Part shown: positions 1 through 10,330 of the stretch, in pieces
How the letters are laid out: the number at the start of each line of letters is the position of its first letter
How positions within the stretch are numbered: position 1 is the stretch's first letter
NCBI GenBank assembly: GCA_001695595.3
Contig: MBPM02000013.1
Location: 1,116,001 to 1,180,000 of the forward strand
DNA: 64,000 bases
Direction: 5' to 3'
From: Plasmopara viticola
Lineage: Eukaryota > Oomycota > Peronosporomycetes > Peronosporales > Peronosporaceae
Position numbers and translations under genes: made by a program
Notes under the pieces: model-generated
Seen by the model: the letters and a program-made list of their open reading frames with translations, nothing else
Told to the model about the DNA's origin: nothing
Database searches by the model: none

Positions 1-49
1 AATGGAAAGCCGATACAGAAGACAAGCAATCCCGTCTGGAAATATAGTC

Positions 50-771
50 CTAGCTCGTGGAGTTGACCAGCACCGTAGGCTGAGCACATAGGGTGTCCAT
101 AGCAGCGCTCATGGCCGCAATTAGCGTCGTGCTTGTAATCATGTGAAAGATTAGTGCCAGACTGCGTGCCGCCATCAACTCGCTGCTGTGTGTGGCGCTG
201 AGGTGGCCGGTAAGTACGCTGCTTAGGAAGTTTGGGACAAAGTCCACGATACCGAATAGCAACATCTGGAAGGCCAGACGAAGCAATGCTTGGCCTTCGC
301 TACTGCGTTGGACGAATGTAGTTGCAACACCTTCTGTCAAGGTTGTTTTGGCGACTTCAACGCCATTACCACTATTACTAGGTGCAATCGTCGCATCAAA
401 GAGTAACAATGGACTGCATTCGGTCGCAATTGCTACAGACTTATGCGGCTCTGGCTCGGCAAGTTGCCCAAGCTTTCTTAAAATGCCATCCCACAATGCT
501 TTGGTTGAGGCGGCAGTCATGGAGAGACGAGCAGAAGCTCTAGTGACTGCAGTTGCCGCGCGGCTGACATTAAAAGGCACTTTGTGCATGACGATGGCGA
601 ACTTCGGAATGAAGGAATGCAAGAAAGATTCGCTAGTTGTTCTAAATATGCTCTTGTGCGGCTTTTTGCAAGCTGTATCTCACGCTGCTGGATCGCGCCA
701 TCGATCAATCCACAGAAAGAAGTGGCTGCGGTGGTGTAACTGTTTCGGCTAACGAGCATGAATGAGTGCAT
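50..771 (-). pseudogene. Unidentified protein gene with a one-base frame disruption
   Basis: Two minus-strand reading frames join into one plausible protein. The N-terminal part starts at the ATG at 771 and runs to about 625, with a basic helical stretch containing REIQLAKSRTRAYLEQL. The C-terminal part continues in a different frame from about 620 to a TAG at 50-52 and contains a hydrophobic segment (FQMLLFGIVDFVPNFLSSVL) and a second weakly hydrophobic stretch near the end (SLALIFHMITSTTLIAAM). I see no GT-AG intron that would join the two frames, so a single-base indel near 620-630 (mutation or sequencing error) is the simplest explanation. Joined, it would be about 240 residues, perhaps membrane-associated. 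I do not recognise the family; peroxin-3 was considered and not supported. Confidence 0.35.
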
Positions 772-873
772 GTAATAGTCAACAAAAGATCTAGCGTATC
801 GAGCGATACCAAAATGAGAATGGGGTCTTGTTTATATGCTGACAGACCATATACGTGACTATGTACGTGATAA

Positions 874-1488
874 TTACAGCTTCTCTACATATACTTGTCC
901 AAAAGACTTTGTTTGCAGGAAACAGGCAAATTCGTCACACTTATGCAAAGGGACACTGACGACAAACTTCGGGCCTTCTGCATAATCTTGCGACACCATT
1001 TTGGCTTGAAAATGCTCGCACGCACGCTTAATCACATCAATGTACGATAAAGCTGTCCTCACATGCAACAGCGTGGTCGGCACCGTACTAATAATTTCCG
1101 CCTGCTCGATTACCTCTTTCGCAGCAGCTCCGTATGCTCGAATAAGTCCTCCCGATCCAAGCTTCACACCGCCATAAATTCGTGTCACCACCACGCACAC
1201 GTCCACCAGCTGCGCCCGCCGAATTGTGGCTAGAATGGGCCGTCCAGCGGTATTGTGTGGCTCTCCATCGTCTGAGCACAGTTCACGGCCATCCATAGTC
1301 GCGTAGGCGTGACAGTGGTGGCTTGCCGCCGGAAATTTTTTTCGCTAAATTTCAATGTATTCTTTCACTAGATTTTCCACGGCTACGCCACCTCCTGATA
1401 TCGGCCATGCTGCAGAGATGAACCGCGAGCCCCTGCGCTTTGCGATCTCATGCTGTACTGCGCAGCGGATGGTTTTGTGGGTAGCCAT
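874..1488 (-). pseudogene. UPF0029/IMPACT (YigZ-like) family protein, interrupted by an in-frame TAG
   Basis: One continuous minus-strand frame of 205 codons runs from an ATG at 1486-1488 to the stop at 874. The family signatures are clear: KRRGSRFISAAWPI near the N-terminus, FPAASHHCHAY, then SDDGEPHNTAGRPIL and VVVTRIYGGVKLGSGGLIRAYG, followed by a C-terminal DUF1949-like segment. About 204 residues is the usual length of YigZ-type proteins. Codon 48 is TAG (plus-strand 1345-1347), between the N-terminal strand and the HHCHAY motif. It is flanked in the same frame by sequence that fits the family. The only nearby GT-AG pair would remove 42 bases including a conserved helix, so an intron is unlikely. 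The family is linked to translation control through Gcn2 in eukaryotes (IMPACT/Yih1), but this shorter form is of unproven function. A downstream start would give a truncated 140-residue product. Confidence 0.75.
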
Positions 1489-1514
1489 CGTGTCATTCTG
1501 TGACGTCGAACACA

Positions 1515-3050
1515 AATTTTAATGTTACCCCTTTTTATGAAAAAATACCAAATGCGGATTGATTTCTTTTTTACAGCGAACCGCTCGAGCCAAAGGGTCG
1601 GTCAGCTTGATCCATTGAACAAATCCTGTGCCGAAAAGAATTCGCTCGAGAGCCCAAATCACGTTGTCTAAGACAACTCGATCAAACGCTTTTTCGATGT
1701 CCAGAAACAGCGCATACACATCTCGTCTAGATTCGTCGCAAGATTCTGGAGATCTGGTGACGGAGCGATTGATGATTGACCAAATTTCTTCTGTCCGGGA
1801 TGAATTAAGTCAAGATTACTTACTGCGGTAAAATAAAGACCATTAATGAGCACAACGCTCAAGCGGTTTCCAAAGACGACTGAGGCAGCCTAAAATAACA
1901 GCCATCAATTTGTTTTTTTTGGTGCCAAAGTCGCTTTAATGTGCTGGATAGCACTCGTCAAATATACGGAAGTGACTGGTGCCTTCAGAATGGCGCGATC
2001 TATGTTTAAGACGAAGCGACTAATCGAGACACGAAGCTTGCGTTGAAGGCCATCGTTTGGCGAAGGCGATCTTTCTAACTGACCGAAGGAATTTTTCATG
2101 ATCACTGCTCAAAGTTAGAAAACTACTTGAATTAAACGGTCTGTTGAAAAAGATTGATCCTATCCTTAGAGATACGAACAATGCAACCTTGATGTGCTGG
2201 ACGTGCCCCACGCTGTCTTGTATTTACCTCGGCCGATACTCGTTTCAAGCTCGTTTTCAGCGGATGAAAGAAGTGTTTGCTTGGTTTCTCCGAGTTAGCG
2301 GCTTGGAAGTCAACTCCTGTGTCTTAGTTTTACTAGCTTGTCCTCGTGACCGTCTTCATGTAGCCGCACATGGCTTCGTCAACGAGCTCGCGTTTGGAGT
2401 AATCAGACAAAGAGCGGTACCAAGCTGCGGCCTGGTCACGTGAGACGCGTGCTTCCTCAACAGCCTGCAAGTCTTGCTGTCGAAACGTTGTTTGAACATC
2501 CTCAGCAAGGCCTTGATTCTTACCCTCCGTAGCTTCCAGACTTTGTTTGGGTTGCTTGCAGTGCGCAGCTACTCAAGAACCATGTCTACTTCACACCCCA
2601 TCGCATTCCCCCTACTCAACACTCTAATAGGTAACCCAAAAATTTCCAGTATTTTCGGTCAAGACACTGCACACTCGTTCGAACGCTCTCACTGTCTGCG
2701 AGATGGTCGCCAGCAGGCATCGGCAGGAAGTACCTGAAGTCAATAGAACGGCTTCAGGAAGAGTCATCTGACAGCAAGATGAAGTCCAGCCATTTTTTCC
2801 GCGGGATAGGACCAGTAAAGACGCATTTGGCATTGTAATGGACCCGCCATGCGCCGATAATTTCCAGATTCTTCAGGTAATCGAAGCAGATAAATCATTC
2901 GGCGGTTGTCAATGCGTCTTTTAATCTTGGAATTATTCAAGCTCGAGAAAAAGTGCTGTATGTCTTCTATGTAATCTTTCAACAATTGGAGCTGCTTATT
3001 ATGAAGCCAAGAGCAAGTAGATGCAAGAAGTCTCAACTGTTACTTTCACG
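1515..3050 (-). mobile_element. Decayed non-LTR retrotransposon (LINE) fragment
   Basis: Minus-strand frames read as a broken LINE ORF2. At 1525-1719 there is a reverse-transcriptase block with LFLDIEKAFDRV. Upstream of it (1740-1862) are the remains of the segment LINGLYFTAVSNLDLIHPGQKKF that precedes the RT palm. Between about 2330 and 2470 the frame reads DQAAAWYRSLSDYSKRELV, typical of the linker between endonuclease and RT in LINE ORF2 proteins. At 2764-3036 more endonuclease-linker-like residues follow. The frames are broken by many stops and indels, so the copy is dead. Boundaries are approximate, and no target-site duplication was found. Confidence 0.7.
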
Positions 3051-4014
3051 CGACCGAATATCGCTAGATTAAGAGGCTCAGCAGCCGTAGCAAACTCTGT
3101 GAGCGTACAAATGCTCCTTCCTCTTAATGATAAATTGTGAGTAAAGGCCGTCCACGAAGATCTTGAGCATAAAGCTCGAGTTGCCTTAAACTCAAAGCTG
3201 GAAGATGTTGCCGATCTGGGGAACTTAGACGCTCTTTATTAAATATTTGGAGAGCATGCTCTCGATATACAGGTGAATATTTTTCTTGATGCCGATGGTG
3301 TTTACAATCAGAACGATAGTGTTGCTTAACGAGGTGGAAACCGCAGAAGCTTTGGCACCGAGTGCCAAGCCACTCGTGATCATCACCAGGTTGCCTTTTA
3401 CACTTTGCAACTTCAACACCGAGGAGTCGTCCCATCAAGCTTTTGAATGACTCCAACATTGTCCAAGAAGCGACTTTGTCACTACACTTTGCTCCATCGT
3501 TGCGTGTAGAGCAAACTAAGGTCCGACCGCACGAGCTGGAGGTGAGTGTTCGTGTGGAGAAAGCGCGTGTGGTGCCCTGGAAAAAAATAGTCAAACTACC
3601 ATTTCAATGACCGTGACATCAAGTATAGCCCACACCTTTTCTTAATGCATTTCGTCGAGTTTTTTACAATGATTGTGTGCGTTTTTGACATTTTAATGAA
3701 GCCGTTTAATTTGCGAGTCGAATTGTGTCTGAACTTGCGCTGTAAAATTACAAACGCTTTTAAGCAAGTGTTTGCAGCCCAACAGTGCTCTATCAGCTGG
3801 CTGTCGCTGCCCTACAGCCGCAGACGGCAAGACAATTAACCATTTGCCATTCACACGTTATCGGATAAAGTATTAATGCCTTATCATAGAAAATACAATA
3901 CAGAAACCTGTATCTCTTGCCATTGATTGGCTAAAAAGAGAGGCATTCCTATGCCAAAGTGCCAATTAATCGCAGTGACAAGCAGCAGCGTAGCGCCACC
4001 CGCACTCAAAGAGT
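3051..4014. other. Gap between LINE relic and carrier gene
   Basis: A minus-strand open frame of 156 codons (3124-3594) shows no family signature that I recognise; it is cysteine- and arginine-rich in a way typical of chance translation or decayed repeat. Nothing else is supported here. The last 100 bases form the 5' region of the carrier gene that starts at 4015. Confidence 0.3.
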
Positions 4015-5608
4015 ATGCCTGCGCTAGACGAAGACTGGGAGGAATGGAGTTCTGAGAAGGGATCTTTTGTGAACCACATGATTGCTGGTTCAGTCGCTGG
4101 TGTGGCTGAGCATGTGTCCATCTTTCCCATTGATACAATCAAAGTGCGTGCGGTTCCATTGTCACGTTTATTCTCGCAGTAACACTTATTTGAACCTTAT
4201 CTTAAATCATTAGACTCATATGCAGTGCCAGCGATGTGCTGTGAATGGAAACCCAGTTCAATTGACGGCCATGCAGACGACACGTCAGCTCATAGCGGAG
4301 GAAGGACCGCGTCGTCTCTTTCGGGGTGTCAGTACGATGTTGGGCGCCAGCTTGCCAGCCCATGCTGTGTACTTTTCCGTATTTGAAGCAGCTAAGAAGT
4401 CACTTGGCGCAGATACGAACACGCTTACGCCCATGGCTTCGGGTCTAGCGGGTGTCGTTGCTACTGTGTGTCATGACTTTATTATGACTCCTATGGATGT
4501 AAGTAGCCATGTCTACGTGTTTTCTGTATTGTGTCTTTTGTTAATATAGCATTATGCTTTGTCGATTTTCAAGGTCGTGAAGCAGCGTTTACAATTAGGA
4601 TACTACAAGGGAGTGGCGGACTGCTTTAAGACGGTGGTGATTAACATGCTGGACTTACTTTTCCGCCACTATTTTTGTGTAATCAAAATAGCTTACGAAA
4701 TGCGTGATGATTATATTTTGTCAGGTTATGAAGCAAGAAGGCTTGCGCGCACTATATATAAGTTTCCCGACGACGTTTTTGATGAATTTGCCGTACAGGT
4801 GCCGCCTTGAATGATGTTCTTACGGCAAAGATGACGATTTTATACTAATTTTTATTTATGAATTTACGAATAATTAGTATGATAATGGTGTCGGCGAACG
4901 AGACTTTCAAAAAGATTTTGAACCCATCTGGAGAAATGAATGTCTCAGCTTACATTGCATCGGGTGCCGCAGCTGGAGCTTTGGTATATATGGCTTTAGG
5001 ATTTCTTTGCTCGAGATAATTCTGTCTGATTTTGTGACTACTTTGGTAGGCTGGCGCATTGACAAATCCGCTCGATGTGGCAAAGACTCGATTGCAGACT
5101 CAAGCCATGATGGTATCGGAAGATGCTCCGGTAGGAAACCGCGCCTCGAATCAAGTCAAATCGACTTCAGTGTCGCCTCGCTTTTCCAAAGCAAATCTTC
5201 AGGTTCATGTCCAATTTCACTTGCTTACTGTCCTCTGTCTTGTTTTATTCACAGTGTCCATCTCGTACTCATTGTGCGCAGCTCCAGGCGCGTAACGTAT
5301 CTATAACAGTTCCACCTTCCTGCTCAATCAATAGCCGCCCAATGGTACGTTTGTGCTGAATGTCTTAGAAGCTAAAATTAATTTCTTACCTTTTTATTCA
5401 GGTGGAGCGAGTAGAGCCTGTTTTACGTCGACAATACGTTGGACTTATGGACGCACTGTTCAAAATAAAGGCACAAGAAGGGTATGCAGGCTTTTTTCGG
5501 GGAGTGTACCCTCGACTATTGGTACACGCGCCCTCCGTCGCTGTGTCATGGACCACATTTGAAGTATTGAAGAAGACTTTGGATCGGTTAAGCGTCGAGA
5601 ACGACTAG
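4015..5608 (+). CDS. Mitochondrial carrier, mitoferrin-type (SLC25A28/37, MRS3/4)
   Basis: Eight exons can be assembled with GT-AG introns: 4015-4143, 4214-4498, 4574-4636, 4725-4798, 4878-4983, 5050-5202, 5255-5344 and 5402-5608, giving 368 residues in one frame. Three carrier repeats are visible with their signatures PIDTIKTHMQ, TPMDVVKQRLQ and NPLDVAKTRLQ. The order of motifs (HMIAGSVAGVAEH; QEGLRALYISFPTTFLMNLPY; FFRGVYPRLLVHAPSVAVSWTTFE) is that of mitoferrins, which import iron across the inner mitochondrial membrane for heme and Fe-S synthesis. The ATG at 4015 begins a short acidic leader before repeat 1. An unusual feature is a roughly 60-residue insert in the third repeat, spread over exons 6 and 7, between NPLDVAKTRLQTQ and VEPVLRRQYVGL. 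The assignment to mitoferrin rather than another SLC25 member rests on overall resemblance. Confidence 0.85.
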
Positions 5609-7076
5609 TACCCTTTGACCAGTAATTTCTTTTGTCTATAATGCTGGGTTGACCATGCACACTAGAGAGACTGCTGGGTGTTGAGGGGTTCTCAAAAGGA
5701 AAACTTTATAGAGTTACAATAAAATGCGATTTCGAGTCTATTCTTGCTGCCGGATCGAGGCTTGAAGCGTCATTAGCGTTGTCGACTGCTTGGTACGTTA
5801 AAGGATTGAGTTGTCCGTCAGTGTTGTGTTCTGTGACAGTGACTTGGAAATACATGGTGGAGTTTTTTCTAGCTCTTGAGTTAGAGCTGCGTTACCTGCT
5901 GTCGACTGTACCGGAAAAAAAACAATCAAGCAAAACTGAATTTTGACAGCAGCACTCAATATCTCGATGCTAGCCGAGTTACCGACCCGTTTACTGAGTA
6001 TTGACTAATGACATTGCGACTCGTTGAAATACAGAAAAATTTAAGTCTGAAATTGAGAATGGCATCTGTCGAGACGGGTCGATGCAGTTGAATGGAGTAG
6101 CTCATTTGTGGACTTTGGTGCAGAAAATAAAACGCAAAAGACAAATTGGGATTTTTAAAGTCTCTTATACGTGGAGTTGACCGACATTATTTAGGCCTTG
6201 AGCGCTGGGAAGCTGGATCATCAAAATGTGGACTTAAGCGTCGTCTCGAATAAGCGATCGTGACACGGCGAGTGTTTATGGACTCATGCAGTGTTGTTAT
6301 TTGAAGAATCAAGCAACAAGGTTTTAACAACGAGGCTTGTACCATTGGAAATGTAGATGAATTAGTGGCAAGAAGCTTCTCCATCAATTTTAAGTGCAGA
6401 GAACATTCCATCTTTGCTTATATGAAGTCAAAACGGATCGTTATTTTATAAGATTCCGATACAAATTATTGAAATTGATGTAGAGCCCTATACGAACATT
6501 GATGACGGGACCAACTCTTCAAAACAAGTATGCTTTTTGCTGCTTTGTCGCTCTAAACTCGCTCTCACGAATGCGTCGTTCAATGGTGAGCTATCGATTG
6601 CCAACCAGATCGTGAAGGATCGTAGTCGCGACTAAGTGGTCGTGATGGAGAGACATCCAACTCGTCTACTCTTCTAAAAAAAGTGCGCTAGCAACTGACA
6701 GTATTTCCGACGTGGTGAAATGACTAGTCCAAGACAAGACGAAGCGCGGAAAAGCTGACGTTTCTTCAAACAAGCCATCATTTCTAGCGCATTCTTATAC
6801 GGTAAAATCGACTGGCCCGTGCTCTTGCACTCGTCGTATAAGGCAGTCCGCGCACACAAAGTGATCCATTTCTTTCACCAACAAAAGCACGGTAGTCTTT
6901 CCCTATATGCGTTTCGTAATTCTGATGGAAAAGGCCTGTAAAAGTCCATGTGGCGGTCAGCCTTATCTCGGCAATTTACATTGGGGCAACATTCTGCACC
7001 TAGTACAATCACTATCGTCCAGCGTAAAGTTGAAGAATAAATCAAAGAAACCGCAGAATTTGATCGTCATTCCCAT
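5609..7076. other. Intergenic region, no gene seen
   Basis: About 1.5 kb lie between the 3' ends of the carrier gene and the RNFT-like gene, which converge here. Open frames are all short and show no recognisable motif. An AATAAA-like signal occurs just after the carrier stop (around 5718). No repeats or RNA genes were recognised. Confidence 0.5.
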
Positions 7077-9058
7077 CTACAAAAGCTGTGGCACCAGACT
7101 CGTCCGACCATCCAGAAATTGAGGCTTGACATTTGCCTCGTCCGACGCACTTGAACCCACACTGGCTCGGCACAAAGGACACGAACGTTCGTGGTCAAAC
7201 CACTCGGTCACGCACTCTTCACAAAACATGTGCGAACACGCGAGTTTGACAGGTCGACACATCGTTTCGTAGCAGATTGAACAGTCTGGCACTCCAGACT
7301 CCACCACTTCATCCTGTGGGACATACACGCCAAACTCGAGTCCTAGCTTAATGAACGAGCGTGCTAAGATGAAGATTCGTCGACCTTGAGCTGCTAGTAT
7401 TACGCCCTGTAAACATCAATCGCTTTGTAAGTATAAGTCACTGCAATGACGCAAGCGACATACCTTGATCACAAGATAAGCAAAGGTGAATACATCGGCC
7501 ATAAACTTGGACGCACAGAGCTGGTAGAGACTACACCATGGGATGCTTGCAAGAAGCGACCGGAAAAAGATGGAGCTCATTTCGATAAGGCCGTAGAGTT
7601 TCCGCTGTGCCAAAACGTCAGGTCAGTGTCAGTATTCACCAAATTGTAACCCAATGCGTACCTTTCTCCGATAAAATCCAGCAGGCGATCCCTTTTGTTG
7701 TGTAAGTGGTGTCATTGTCGTCGAACTTTCGTCCTCGTCGTCTTCTGTCGTTATAACCGACGCATGAAGTTCTCCACGTGTTGCTCGTTCCTCTCGGTAC
7801 TTTTGTTCACAAACAAAACGATCCGACTTGGCACCAGCAACGAAGGTTTTTACCAAAATGCTCCAAAGTCGAATCAAGAAATCTACACATTAAAAAAACA
7901 AACAAAGGCATCAAATCATGTGTCCATGCATGCTTTAAAAGCATATATACCGTTCACGATCACCGTCCAGAGCACTTGCCAAAAGATTTCTCGGGACGAA
8001 TCGAGTTCATTGCCACTGTCGCTTCCGTGCGTGATCTTAAAGTGAAAGATGAGCGAGAAATGACGCAATGGATTGGGCTGTCCATCTACCGAGCAGAGCG
8101 CCACCATATTGAGCACACACATGACGACAATTCCAACAAGTTGCCAGCTATTCGCATTGTCTTTCAGCGCGACTTGTGCTCGCAGTCGCTGATCAAGTCC
8201 CATCACTGCAACCGTCCCAACTGTAAACACTAGAATGCCGGTCGCGTGTTGGTATGCAAAGTAAATGAAAAATAATGCAAGGAATGGAAGTGACGTGTGA
8301 CATCGTCGAAAAAGCGCCTGCAATTCGTCCATTGCTGTTTGGTCGTCGTCTTCATCCTCTGTGTTTCGAGTCGAAGTCTCTCGCCGAGCCGCACCATCAC
8401 CTTCATCCCCTGGAGCTGTCAATAGATTCGCTCGTTCGTCCAAAGCCGAAGTAACATTCAAGGTGGATCCCCTTGGTGAAGAGTTCATTGGATTTCGTAG
8501 CACCCTCTCTGTCTCGTCCTCTTGCACTGCACTGTCGTTCAGGTCTGTTCTTCCTGTAGCAAAGCCTCGCCAAAGCGGTGTCTGATTGTTGAAATCCTGT
8601 AAAAATTGACCAATTGCAAGTTGTGGCAACGCCTGAAGCAGGCGATAGCTCACGGCGTCCCCACTAATGGGTGTACTCAATGCTGTAGACAAACGTCTCG
8701 AACGCAGCCGCTCCACGTCCTCTGCCGCGTGCACGGCATCAAATGACGCACTGCTGCTGCGCCCCGTAGAGTCTCGAAATAAAATATCATAAGGTGTACG
8801 CCGATCCATCTCCGTGTCGGATATGGAGCGATGCACGCGGCTATGGGGCCGTGGGAAGGCGTCATAAGTAGACGTATTGGCCTCTGGCACGCCCATGCTT
8901 GAACGACTGAAACGCGGCTCAAACGACGATTCAGACGATGCAATTAGTGTTGGTATAGTCGTCTGTGCTTCTAATTGCACGACCGCGATCGGCACTTGGC
9001 TGTGAGCAGCGTGGGTGTCGGAATTGACACCCGGGGCAGTGTTTCTCCTCTGATCCAT
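7077..9058 (-). CDS. RING finger transmembrane E3 ubiquitin ligase, RNFT1/RNFT2-like
   Basis: Four exons (7951-9058, 7662-7882, 7464-7604, 7077-7406) join into 599 residues with GT-AG introns. The N-terminal 230 residues are a Ser/Arg/Asp-rich, probably disordered cytosolic tail. Then come several membrane segments, starting with LPFLALFFIYFAYQHATGIL, LVFTVGTVAVMG and LVGIVVMCVLNMVALCSV, followed by those in exons 2 and 3 (for example CSLYQLCASKF and FTFAYLVIK). The C-terminus carries a C3HC4 RING: CSIC, CSHMFCEEC and CPLCRA. This order, multi-pass membrane domain then C-terminal RING preceded by ILAAQGRRIFILARSFIKLGLEFGVY, is that of the RNFT family, ER-membrane E3 ligases linked to degradation of membrane proteins. 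The start at 9058 is the first ATG of the long frame. Confidence 0.85.
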
Positions 9059-9706
9059 ATCGAGCCAGGTATTTATTTATATATTCGCAATGCTGATTAC
9101 GGCGCACACTTTTTAATTCCAATCAACAGCATCAGTTGTATAATAGTATTTCTATACGCCCATCGGTAATTGTACCGGTTTGTATACCGAGGTTTTTTTA
9201 AAAGTAAATAGCCCAAATTGTGTCATCGCTTAATCGTAGGACGAAACCGCATATTAAATAATGCCGCTATCTCCCCACCTTTCCGCCAAATTTTTTCATG
9301 TTCCACTTGATACAGAGCACTTAGGCTAAAATTTGAAGTCTGATTGCTCGGAATAATTTGGAATGATGAAAAGTATTTTCTTAGCCCGGTCGTCAAAAGT
9401 AGCGTTTCAAGTATACCGTAGTCATTTTGAGCGACGAGATCCTTGGATCAGGCATTGAGTTATGTACAACACCAGTAATTACATCAGCGGCAGCAGAACT
9501 AAGTTGCTGACAACCCTTTCTGTTGTAATTCACGTGTCAACAGTTCCCACATCGCTTATGTGGTCGTAAAAAATCCTTCACTCACTCAAATTACGACGGA
9601 TTGCGTTGAATTGAGGGGATTTTTGAGCCAACAGAATGTCCTCGACCACATATATCTTTAGAATTGAGCGCGTTGGCAGCAGAATAGGTGCCAATGTGCT
9701 CGAGGA
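9059..9706. other. 5' flank of the RNFT-like gene, no gene seen
   Basis: No coding signal was recognised. The first 100-200 bases upstream of 9058 presumably hold its promoter, but no convincing oomycete initiator was identified. Confidence 0.4.
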
Positions 9707-10330
9707 TTACTCGTTTTCGGTAGATCCATTTCTTGTCTTTTCCTCGCGCAGCCGTTTCAGGGACTCTTCAAACTTTCTCTGAATGCGACCGTTGATAATG
9801 CTGGCGCCCGGGAAGGTTAAGCCAGCTACCAATGCGTATTCATCAAGAGGAGGCTACTAGTCAGTGTTGCTGTTGCCGCTGCACTCGATCGAAGCATATG
9901 CTTGCAAGCATATCCAAAGGTAGAGGTAAATAAACTTTGGCAGTCTTCCATGTACGCTGATGCTAAAGCTGCTCCAGAGAAGGCCTGGGTGAACTGCATA
10001 TCTGTGACTGCGCGCTTCTAGGCGGTTCGATGCTTGATGACACAAGCTAATTTTGCAATGACCTGTTTGCTGATGTGTAAGTGACAGAGGAGGTTATTGG
10101 CGTCAGGAATCATGCCGCCATGCGTGTTCACGATCGTCAACTCCCTGTCAGCGACACAAGTTGGTGAAGACACCATGGAGTCCGAAACCCTGCTTTATCA
10201 GCCATACATTCCGAAGGTAGTCTTTTGCTTGTTCCTCGGCCATGAAAGCGCACGCAGCTGCATGTAGCGATGACTACTTTAGCGTGCATGAGGAGAAGCG
10301 TAAAATGGTAGGTTTTGTACGTCGAGTCCA
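9707..10330 (-). pseudogene. Fragments of an unidentified protein gene
   Basis: On the minus strand a clean C-terminal stretch ends at a TAA at 9707-9709. It reads YALVAGLTFPGASIINGR, then a charged helix QRKFEESLKRLREEKTR and a short polar tail. Upstream, between 10140 and 10250, another stretch reads FMAEEQAKDYLRNVWLIKQG, but stops and frame changes separate the pieces and no good introns connect them. The quality of the two fragments suggests an inactivated gene rather than chance translation. The family is not recognised. Confidence 0.3.

Noticed and set aside
192..752. Plus-strand 186-codon frame
   Set aside because: It is antisense to the minus-strand gene fragments at 50-771 and lacks any motif.
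50..771. Peroxin-3 identity for the first gene
   Set aside because: Only a vague similarity of a charged helix (REIQLAKSR) was seen; the conserved PEX3 motifs are missing.
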